Shown here piece after piece: positions 26,092 to 33,316 of a stretch of 64,000 nt of DNA. Every line of letters begins with the position of its first letter. The first letter of the stretch is position 1. The stretch spans positions 1-64,000 of the forward strand of contig JACQYI010000007.1 of assembly GCA_016208305.1 (NCBI GenBank), read 5' to 3'. Both the position numbers and the translations under genes were made by a program. Origin of the DNA: Oscillatoriophycideae cyanobacterium NC_groundwater_1537_Pr4_S-0.65um_50_18 (lineage in GTDB: Bacteria; Cyanobacteriota; Cyanobacteriia; Elainellales; Elainellaceae). The notes beneath the pieces are model-generated. The model saw nothing but the letters and a program-made list of their open reading frames with translations. It was not told where the DNA came from and did not search any database.

Positions 26092-26472
26092 ATGCAAAAT
26101 GCAATCAATTGGTTTGAAATCCCGGCAATTGACTTCGATCGCGCCGTCAGTTTTTACAGCGCTCTGTTGGGGGTGGAGATTAAAAAAGGGGAATTCATGG
26201 GAGAGCCGCAGGCGTTCTTTCCAGCCAGTGAGACAGGCGTGAGCGGAGCCATTGTCCAGAGCCAAAGACTCACGCCTTCCACTTTGGGTACTTTAATCTA
26301 TCTGAATCTAGGAGATGTTCCTCACCTGGAGCAAGCATTGGAGCGGGTCGAGTCTCAGGGGGGCAAAGTCTTGGTGCCAAAAACGGATATCGGCGATCCT
26401 GGGTTCATTGGCATTGTGCTCGATACTGAAGGCAACCAGGTTGGCTTACATGCACTGAGGGCCACTGTGTAG
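26092..26472 (+). CDS. VOC (glyoxalase/bleomycin-resistance fold) protein
   Basis: The 126-residue protein begins MQNAINWFEIPAIDFDRAV, a common start for small VOC proteins, and continues with FYSALLGVEI, a PQAFFPAS strand and IGIVLDTEGNQVGLHA. Metal ligands at the usual positions are only partly present, so enzymatic activity is uncertain. The ATG at 26092 is preferred because GGAG lies 6 nt upstream; ATG 26086 is too close to it. Confidence 0.8.
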   Translation: MQNAINWFEIPAIDFDRAVSFYSALLGVEIKKGEFMGEPQAFFPASETGVSGAIVQSQRLTPSTLGTLIYLNLGDVPHLEQALERVESQGGKVLVPKTDIGDPGFIGIVLDTEGNQVGLHALRATV

Positions 26473-26483
26473 ATATAAGAGCC

Positions 26484-26518
26484 GCTGTCGGGATCAACTG
26501 ACGATCGCTCCCGACAGC
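26484..26518. terminator. Bidirectional hairpin between convergent genes
   Basis: GCTGTCGGGA (26484-26493) pairs exactly with TCCCGACAGC (26509-26518) around a 15-nt loop that contains GATCGC. It lies between the stops of the VOC gene and the converging glutathione-transferase gene. It has no clear T-tract. Confidence 0.65.
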
Positions 26519-26533
26519 AGGTAGCAGCTAAGT

Positions 26534-27205
26534 TCAACTCAGCAGCTCATACAAGCCGCCCCGTTCCAACGCCCTCTGGTAGGCTGGACGGCTGTGAATG
26601 CGATCGAGGAACGCCATCAACTTGGGGCGGCTGGCATCTAAACCTGCCCGCGCCGCAGCGGCTTCCAGCGGAAAGCTCATCTGAATATCTGCTGCGGTAA
26701 ACTCATCGCCCACAAACCAGAGGGCTTTTCCAAGCTCTGCCTCCAGATAATCTAAGTGCTGAGTAATCTGAGGGGTAATGAATGAGCTTTTGACGCTACC
26801 CGAAATCGATCGGGCAATGGGTCGCACGAGAAATAGCATGGGTTGGTGCTCAAGGCGATCGAACACCAGCTTCAACAGCAGCGGGGGCATGGCAGACCCT
26901 TCTGCATAATGTAGCCAGTAGGTATAGCGCAGCCGCTCTGGCGTTCCGGGCGGAGGTGCAAGCTGCCCTTGCCCATAGCGATCGACCAGGTATTCCACAA
27001 TGGCACCCGACTCTGCCAAAACCAGATCGCCGTCTGTAATCACAGGCGACTTGCCCAGCGGATGAACCTGACGGAGCGATGCGGGAGCCAGCATGGTTTT
27101 TGGGTCACGCTCATAGCGCTTCACCTCGTACTCTAAACCGAGTTCTTCTAGCAGCCAAAGCACGCGCTGGGAGCGGGAGTTGTTCAAGTGGTGGACGATG
27201 ATCAT
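26534..27205 (-). CDS. Glutathione S-transferase family protein
   Basis: In this 223-residue protein the N-terminal thioredoxin-like domain (1-80) has HHLNNSRSQRVLWLLEELG, the cis-proline loop GKSPVITD and the glutathione-binding ESGAIVEYL. The helical C-terminal domain contains FTAADIQMSF, the usual GST N-capping box. The catalytic residue is probably a serine near position 10-12. Role: conjugation or thiol chemistry on electrophiles. The ATG at 27205 is preferred to a TTG one codon earlier. Confidence 0.9.
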   Translation of the reverse strand: MIIVHHLNNSRSQRVLWLLEELGLEYEVKRYERDPKTMLAPASLRQVHPLGKSPVITDGDLVLAESGAIVEYLVDRYGQGQLAPPPGTPERLRYTYWLHYAEGSAMPPLLLKLVFDRLEHQPMLFLVRPIARSISGSVKSSFITPQITQHLDYLEAELGKALWFVGDEFTAADIQMSFPLEAAAARAGLDASRPKLMAFLDRIHSRPAYQRALERGGLYELLS

Positions 27206-27272
27206 CAAATTGGGTTCTCCAACAGAGAAAGGATACGAGTACTCCGTTAATGTAAACGAGTCATTGCTTTGA

Positions 27273-29162
27273 TTAATTCAACAGGAACGTTTGGAGAAAT
27301 ATCACTGTGGCATAGAACTGGAAGTCTACGTTCTTCTTTTTAGAAAATCCATGCCCCTCATCTTTTGCGACTAGATACCAAACCGGAACCTGACTCTGCC
27401 GCACAGTAGTGACAATTTGCTCGGCTTCATTGAGCGGCACTCTCGGATCATTGGCTCCATGAATCACAAAGAGTGGCTTTTGGATCTGGGCAGCATTGTT
27501 GAGCGGAGAAATCCTCAGCAGAAACGATCGCATCTCTGGATCGCGCTCATCACCATACTCCACTCGCCGTAAATCGCGCCGATAGCTTTCGGTCTTCTCC
27601 AGAAACGTAACAAAGTTGGAGATCCCGACAATATCAATAGAAGCACGAATCCGATCGCTATAGTGAGTGGCTACTGCCAGTGACATATAGCCTCCGTAGC
27701 TGCCGCCTGTGACTAAAATCCGATCGCTATCTAATTCAGGACAAGTCGCTATCCAATCCAGCAGCGCACCAATATCTTTGACAGAATCTTCTCGCAGATA
27801 GCCATTGTCAAGTTTCAAAAACGTCTTGCCATAGCCAGAGGAGCCGCGAACGTTAGGAAACAGCAAGGCTACCCCGAGCTCATTCAAGTAAAAGTTGCTG
27901 CGTCCCAAGAAGGAGGGGCGAAACTGCCCTTCGGGTCCACCATGAATGTTGATCACAACCGGGCGCTTGCCGCTAAATTGAGCTGGCGGCAGATAGAGAA
28001 AGCCCGAAATCACGCGCCCGTCGAAGCTCTGCCACTGCACCAACTCTGGTTCAGCAAAGGTGTCGGTGTTGAGTCCTCCTGTTTCACTTTCTGTCCACCT
28101 CTCTACCGTGCCCGTCGTGACATTGAGCGCATAAACGTCAGCACTGGAGTGAGCCGATATCAGGGTGAATCCCAAGTCTTGATTGTTCTTGTGCCAGTTG
28201 AGTCCGTAAACTTGACCCACGGGTAAGGCGGGCAAAGGCAGCTCTTGACTCGTTGCAGTATCCAATAGATGTAGAACGCTGGCTCCGTCTTCGTTGGCGG
28301 TAAATGCCAAGATGCGACCATCGTGCGAAAGCCGCAGTTGTTCAATATCCCAGGGAATATTATGGGTTAGATAGGTGTACTCTTGGGTGCCCAGGTTGAA
28401 GTAAGCCAGACGCAGGAACTCAGAGTCTCGATCGCATACTACATAGAGTCCCTGCCCTGATTTGTCGAACACAGCCGCCTGGTAAGACACTGTCTCATTG
28501 GCTTTGGGAGTCAGCAGTGTCTTATCTCCCGATCGAACATCGACGAGCCAGAGGTAGGATTCAGTGATGGAGATATATTCGCTCACCACAATCTGTTGAT
28601 CGGTAGGTGCCCGGTCTAGCGGAAACCACCCCCCTCCCTCGACTGTGCAGAGGAGGCGATCGCTGTCCGGATGCAGCGGATCAATGAGATACAGATCCGT
28701 ATCTTTGCCAGTGCGGCGAGTGGAGGTGTAGACCATCTCTGTGCCAGCGTTTGCCCAGATGCCGCGACTATTTTTTGAATGACCGTCCGTGAGCAGCGTC
28801 ATTTGCCCCGTTGTCAGGTCATAGCGATAGTTCTGGCTAAACTCATTGCCGCCCCTATCTTTGGCAAAGACAAAATACTCACCGTGAGTCGGCTGATAGG
28901 TGGCTCCATAAACACGTTCTGGAAAGAAGGTGAGCTGTTTTCGGCTGCCCAGCGGAAACTTGACCTGATGCACCTGGGCGGTGTCTCCAAAGCGAGTCGA
29001 GATCAGCATCTGGCGATCGATCGGGTGCCAGCTTGCCAGACTAGCAGAGCGAAACTCAGTGTAGCGATCGACGGTTGCGGCAAGTGTGGCAGAAATGGGC
29101 GGAATGCCGTCTGACACCAAGTTTTCGTTGGGTTTAATTTCAATGTCTTGTGGGATATGCAC
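27273..29162 (-). CDS. S9-family serine peptidase (prolyl oligopeptidase/acylaminoacyl type)
   Basis: The 629-residue protein has an N-terminal seven-bladed beta-propeller (about 45-370, repeated D-G-K/R blades) and a C-terminal alpha/beta-hydrolase domain. The triad is visible: Ser488 in GGSYGG, Asp572 in GANDPR and His604 in DEGHGF; HGGPEG near 410 forms the oxyanion site. No signal peptide, so it should cleave short peptides in the cytoplasm. The start codon is a GTG placed only 2 nt after AAGGAG, closer than normal, and an in-frame stop lies just upstream, so the true start may differ. Confidence 0.9.
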   Translation of the reverse strand: MHIPQDIEIKPNENLVSDGIPPISATLAATVDRYTEFRSASLASWHPIDRQMLISTRFGDTAQVHQVKFPLGSRKQLTFFPERVYGATYQPTHGEYFVFAKDRGGNEFSQNYRYDLTTGQMTLLTDGHSKNSRGIWANAGTEMVYTSTRRTGKDTDLYLIDPLHPDSDRLLCTVEGGGWFPLDRAPTDQQIVVSEYISITESYLWLVDVRSGDKTLLTPKANETVSYQAAVFDKSGQGLYVVCDRDSEFLRLAYFNLGTQEYTYLTHNIPWDIEQLRLSHDGRILAFTANEDGASVLHLLDTATSQELPLPALPVGQVYGLNWHKNNQDLGFTLISAHSSADVYALNVTTGTVERWTESETGGLNTDTFAEPELVQWQSFDGRVISGFLYLPPAQFSGKRPVVINIHGGPEGQFRPSFLGRSNFYLNELGVALLFPNVRGSSGYGKTFLKLDNGYLREDSVKDIGALLDWIATCPELDSDRILVTGGSYGGYMSLAVATHYSDRIRASIDIVGISNFVTFLEKTESYRRDLRRVEYGDERDPEMRSFLLRISPLNNAAQIQKPLFVIHGANDPRVPLNEAEQIVTTVRQSQVPVWYLVAKDEGHGFSKKKNVDFQFYATVIFLQTFLLN

Positions 29163-29347
29163 TGCTCCTTAGCCTGGAAGGACAATTAGTTTTCGCCATT
29201 GATGAATTACCCCTGCCCAAATTTATAGTACAGAAAAGCCCTGAGATGAACAATTCAGAGTCTGTAGCTGGTTGAGAGAGGTATCCAAAGGAAAAAAGCT
29301 TGAGAAGCTCACTGCTATCGGAGACATTGACTAACGTATCTCTGTTT

Positions 29348-30232
29348 TTAGCTCTTAGGGACTCTAATAGCATGAGGTGAAGGCTCAATCGGTACACCTC
29401 GGTATTTAGAGTAAACCTGCGTAAATTCTGCTCCAATCAGTAAAATCTGAGCTGAGTAGAATACCCAGATGAGAATAACGATGAGTGATCCAGCAGAGCC
29501 ATAGGTTGATCCAACTGCACTATTTCCTAGATACAGTCCAATCAAAAATCTACCAATTGAGAACAAGAAAGAAGTAACCGCTGCGCCTACCCAAAGATTT
29601 CTCCAAGGTACTTTGACATCTGGTAGAAACTTGTAAATAGCTGCGAACAAGAAAGTCGTTACAACAAACGACAAGATAAAGTTTAGGATAATGCCTAAAG
29701 CAGTTAATGCAGGTAAAAAGCTCCCGAAGAAGTTACTAATCCCTGCCAGTATCGCTGAAAGCACTAGAGATACCAGCAAGAGAAAACCAATCACGACCAC
29801 CATTGCAAACGAGAGAAACCGTGATTGCAGGAAGCTCTTGAGTCCCTGACCCGGCTTCGGTTTCACTTCCCAGATGGTATTGAGAGCAGTTTGAAGTTGA
29901 CCAAAGACACCAGAAGCTCCCAGTAACAGCGTTACTACTCCAAATAGCGTGGCGATCGCGCCTCCAGCATTAGGCTTATTGGCGCTTTGGATCATGGCTT
30001 GGATTGCTTCTGCTCCTTCTTTACCGACTATGCCCTGAATTTGTCCAGCAATCTCCCGCTGAGCGGCTTCTTCTCCAAAAAAAGCTCCTGCAATAGCGAT
30101 CGCGATGACCAGCAGAGGAGCCAAAGAGAATATCGTGTAATAGGCGAGCGCAGCTGCCAAAAGCGGCACATTATCTTCTTGCCACTCATTAAAGGTCTCT
30201 TTCACAAGCTTGAAAATGCGCTTCGCCTTCAT
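29348..30232 (-). CDS. YihY/BrkB-family membrane protein
   Basis: This 294-residue protein has six membrane helices. The family signature is present: an N-terminal amphipathic WQEDNVPLLAAALAYYTIFSLAPLL followed by GVFGQLQTALNTIWEV and a WVGAAVTSFLFSIGR segment. Members were once thought to be RNase BN. They are now considered membrane transport or permeability proteins of unclear substrate. It stands alone, with 185 bp to the peptidase downstream. Confidence 0.9.
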   Translation of the reverse strand: MKAKRIFKLVKETFNEWQEDNVPLLAAALAYYTIFSLAPLLVIAIAIAGAFFGEEAAQREIAGQIQGIVGKEGAEAIQAMIQSANKPNAGGAIATLFGVVTLLLGASGVFGQLQTALNTIWEVKPKPGQGLKSFLQSRFLSFAMVVVIGFLLLVSLVLSAILAGISNFFGSFLPALTALGIILNFILSFVVTTFLFAAIYKFLPDVKVPWRNLWVGAAVTSFLFSIGRFLIGLYLGNSAVGSTYGSAGSLIVILIWVFYSAQILLIGAEFTQVYSKYRGVPIEPSPHAIRVPKS

Positions 30233-30513
30233 GTTTAGATTCTTGATAATGCTTCAATGCCATCATGTCTTCAGCTTCTGGTAAACGCATCAATCTAGAG
30301 GTAGTCCTTTAGGTAGTTACCTTTGCTAAAGCGTTCATCACAGCTCTAGATCACATATCGCTCAACCCTCACGACAACCCTTTTGATGAAACCTATCCTT
30401 GAACACATTGCAAAGCTGTACCAACCTTAGAGACGAAAGCTGAGGCACGATCGCAGGCCATGATCTAGCAGTTCCTTGATGGCTAGAATGTAGTCCATAG
30501 CCAGATGATGATC
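30233..30513. other. Intergenic, no gene seen
   Basis: This is the upstream region of the YihY gene. It contains a small inverted repeat, AGGTA-GT-TACCT, at 30311-30322, but nothing else clear. Confidence 0.4.
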
Positions 30514-30548
30514 AAAAAGGTCAACTTAACCTTAAGGTTAAGTTGACC
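30514..30548 (-). terminator. Rho-independent terminator with a perfect 30-bp palindrome
   Basis: GGTCAACTTAACCTT and its exact reverse complement form 15-bp arms (30519-30548) without a spacer. On the minus strand a TTTTT tract follows directly, which gives a textbook terminator for the exported-protein gene that ends at 30619. Confidence 0.85.
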
Positions 30549-30618
30549 CAAACAATGATGCTATGGCTTTTGCCTCGATTAATTTCTACGAACCTAGAAG
30601 ATATCTGACGCAGAAAGA

Positions 30619-30957
30619 CTAGGGAGTAGGCTTGGAACGCTTCTCAGCTTCTCTTTCTGGATCAAAACCTTCAGTAATCTCTTCAACGTTTAATTTTTCA
30701 CCTAGGGTTTCCGGCTCATTTGCCTTACCCTCAAGATTTGATGTTTTGTTTTGCCATTCCCGGCGCTGTTCTTTTGCCTCACTGTCATTTTCAGCAGAGA
30801 TCGGTTTTGTAATACCCGGTATGCCAACTGTTTCGCTGGAAGAAGATTCTGCTAATACTGCTGTTTGTGCCAAGCTGAGGAGCATGATTGCAGTGACTAG
30901 TAGTGCAACAAACTGTTTGGTAATTACCTTAAGAAAACGAGACACATGTGTTGTCAT
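30619..30957 (-). CDS. Small exported hydrophilic protein, unknown
   Basis: The 112-residue precursor has a signal peptide (hydrophobic core at about 16-32, cleavage near VLAES). The mature part is very polar, with many Glu, Lys and Asn, and is likely disordered. The N-terminal stretch RFLKVITKQFVALLVT resembles cyanobacterial low-temperature-induced or stress proteins, but the match is too short to assign one. A strong terminator follows at 30514. Confidence 0.6.
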   Translation of the reverse strand: MTTHVSRFLKVITKQFVALLVTAIMLLSLAQTAVLAESSSSETVGIPGITKPISAENDSEAKEQRREWQNKTSNLEGKANEPETLGEKLNVEEITEGFDPEREAEKRSKPTP

Positions 30958-31178
30958 AATATCTACCTTTTAAACCCTGTAAGTGAAGGGAAATGAATCA
31001 GATTTTGTCTGGATTGAGTTAACTATTGCTATGCCTTTGGGTGGAAAGAGATAGCACAGGTATACCCAATAATTGAACTAGCATTTGAACACTAGTATCT
31101 AAAGATTAAAGCAGGGCTAAAACCGCTACAACTCTCCTAAGACGGAGGCTCGTTTTACCAAGTTCTGCCTCGACACAA

Positions 31179-31328
31179 GTGCGATCGCTCTTAGGTTTTA
31201 GCGCCTATTTAGAAGGGGTGCCGTCTAAGCCAGAAGCAGAGCCACTTGAGGCCAGCGACAAGCCGGAAACCGCTCCTGTGGAGAAGGCAACGAAAGGGCA
31301 GCATAAATCTTCCTCTGTCGCAGCATAA
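31179..31328 (+). CDS. Possible small gene or gene remnant rich in Glu, Lys and Pro
   Basis: An open frame of 49 codons from GTG 31179 gives a polar product with EGVPSKPEAEPLEASDKPE. The frame is also open upstream to about 31106 without an ATG. The composition looks like coding sequence of a disordered region, but there is no clear ribosome site, and the area around it looks decayed. It could be the tail of a lost gene. Confidence 0.25.
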   Translation: MRSLLGFSAYLEGVPSKPEAEPLEASDKPETAPVEKATKGQHKSSSVAA

Positions 31329-31595
31329 CCTGAGATCGAGGCTGCTCCACCTCAGCCCCGTCAAGGACAACCTACTAAAATGACTTTTCTGTCAATCGAG
31401 TGGATTATGTACAGAAGTGTTGAAAGGAAGCTTAAGACAGAAAAAAGGGGGCAGAAAAGAGTACTCTGTTTCCTATTCAACAAAAAATGATGTCGCTGTT
31501 TCCAAAAGTTGTCAAATCGCTTCTAAAACAACCGTCACCGAGTGGCTATCCAGTTTTAAACACACGCTTGTTTTTACTTCTGGGAGTCTAGTTCT
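31329..31595. other. Decayed sequence, no intact gene seen
   Basis: Short frames only. The run around 31440-31460 is A/G-rich. I see nothing that can be assigned. Confidence 0.3.
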
Positions 31596-32113
31596 ATAGA
31601 TAAAACTTCAGAGAATGCTTCACCAATTAGTCCACTTCCTTCAAATGAACTCTCTAGAATTAGTCGCCCAGTAAATGCGGTGTGTGCGGTCAACAAGAAT
31701 GCTGAAACACTTGAGATTTCTGCACCTGCTAAGAACGATGTTGCATCGCAAGCTTTGGTATGTATTTTGGGCGTATTCCTTTTTCCGTAGGCGTAACGAT
31801 AAATCTAGCAGCAGCAACGTTTTTAGGCACTGCGCTTGCTATTTTACAGGGAATCAGCGCTCGTATGAATCAGCGTAGTCGAACTACAGAGATAGTCTTA
31901 CGAATCAACCAGCACAGTATTTATCTCTGGGAACAGTCTCATCAATCAGGGCGACAGCGATGTCTTAAGAAAATATCGTGCAGCAAAATACAGAAGCTAA
32001 AGCTGGTTTACAAAAATGGTAAAGGAGGGCAAAACTATCATATTAAAGTTTGTACAGGATATTCAAGCAACAATTGTGAACATGGCTTCTTAATTGGAAA
32101 TCTGTCATTCTGA
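31596..32113 (+). pseudogene. Frameshifted remnant of an unidentified gene
   Basis: One frame (31596-about 31793) encodes a polar stretch ending in ASQALVCILGVFLFP and then stops. An overlapping frame from about 31760 continues with a hydrophobic VTINLAAATFLGTALAILQ segment. Read together they look like a polar cytoplasmic part followed by a membrane helix, split by a frameshift near 31780. The 3' part after 31880 has no recognisable character. No family recognised. Confidence 0.3.
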
Positions 32114-32393
32114 TTATCTCGAATAGAAGCTGAATGGATAGCTTATAAACTGAGTATTTAGTTAAAACCACCCATTGCAGAGGTTGAAGTGATTGACAGT
32201 AGCGCTTAATAAACTTTGGTAGAAGTGGCATAACAAATCGCTGACCTGGATCGGAGAAGGGCATCGCCTGAGCTGAGTACTCACTTAATGCCGCACAACC
32301 TAGAACAAAGGCAAACTCAATGGTTCTACCTGCTCCCAAGGCATCGTAGAAAGCAACAGCAAATTCAGTGGCAGCATGAGCGCTAATTGCCTG
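32043..32393 (-). pseudogene. C-terminal remnant of a CHAT domain
   Basis: On the minus strand the frame from 32393 reads AISAHAATEFAVAFYDALG followed by AGRTIEFAFVLGCAAL. This is the typical end of CHAT domains in cyanobacterial signalling proteins, where a FxxAFYDALGAG segment is followed by a cysteine-containing helix. A stop codon lies directly upstream of this block and the rest of the domain is absent, so only a fragment remains. It overlaps the plus-strand remnant. Confidence 0.5.
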
Positions 32394-32599
32394 CTACATG
32401 CCAAACAATAGAGCACATATTGGCTGATGGCTTGCACTTGCGACTCACTGTAGCAGGACACACTCTACTCCCTCACTGGCGAAGAGGGCAAACAGAGTCC
32501 TCTCCGTGCTTATCATCTGCCACTAAGCTTGCAATATTTGTTTACAAAAACTCGCTTAACATAAATGCACAGCTCCAAAACAGAAACTAGGAAGCAAAA

Positions 32600-33025
32600 T
32601 TATTTCTCGTCTGTTGTATCTAGATCACAGAGTCTGTAAATCAAGGGTAACAAAGCTGTCCCTGCGTCCGACTTTGTAATAAAACCATCTGCGCCTACCA
32701 GCCGAGCCGCTGTTGAGTATTCTAAATTGTCATAAAGCGTCAGTAGAATCACTTTGGGAGCAACAGGTTGGCGTTTGAGGTGCCGCGTTGCTTCTAAGCC
32801 ATTCATCTCCGGCATTGCCAGATCCATCACGACTAGATCAGGGTTTAATCGCTGCACTTGGGCGATCGCTGCCTCACCTGAATCGGCCTGTCCAATCACC
32901 TGAATCTGACTATCTGCAATCAGAAGTTTTGTGATTGAATGTAGGATCACGGGGCTGTCATCCACCAGTAGCGCACGAATGACTCTTGACTGACAACAAG
33001 ACGAAAGTGCGGTTTTTGAAAACAC
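32600..33025 (-). CDS. Single-domain response regulator
   Basis: The 141-residue protein consists of a receiver domain only: acidic pocket VDDS (21-24), phosphoacceptor Asp68 in VVMDLAMPEMNGLEA, Thr in ILLTLYD and Lys in FITKSD. The sequence type is close to the receivers of NarL-family regulators, but there is no output domain. The start is a GTG with TGAGGAT upstream. It lies 291 bp after the end of the usher gene on the same strand. It may act as a phosphate sink or a protein-binding switch for the sensory genes nearby. Confidence 0.85.
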   Translation of the reverse strand: MFSKTALSSCCQSRVIRALLVDDSPVILHSITKLLIADSQIQVIGQADSGEAAIAQVQRLNPDLVVMDLAMPEMNGLEATRHLKRQPVAPKVILLTLYDNLEYSTAARLVGADGFITKSDAGTALLPLIYRLCDLDTTDEK

Positions 33026-33316
33026 AAAGACTGATCCTCACTGTAAACACAGTCAAGTATTAGGATGGAAAGTCCGTGTCGGGAAAGTCTCTATTCAGTC
33101 CGTAAGATTACATTTGGTAGAGCACCTGATCCAATCAGGACTTAAAACCGTTGAGGAATGAATCCCTTAACATTTCCTCTCTAAAGTAACGTTAATTCTT
33201 GGTAGGTTCCATCAGGAAAATCCTGGTTTAAATGCAAGGTGCGATAGGTAGACCTCATTCCTGTTTGAACCCGTTGTTTTGCTATAGGAAAGTCTAGATT
33301 GCGCGTTGAGCAGGGT

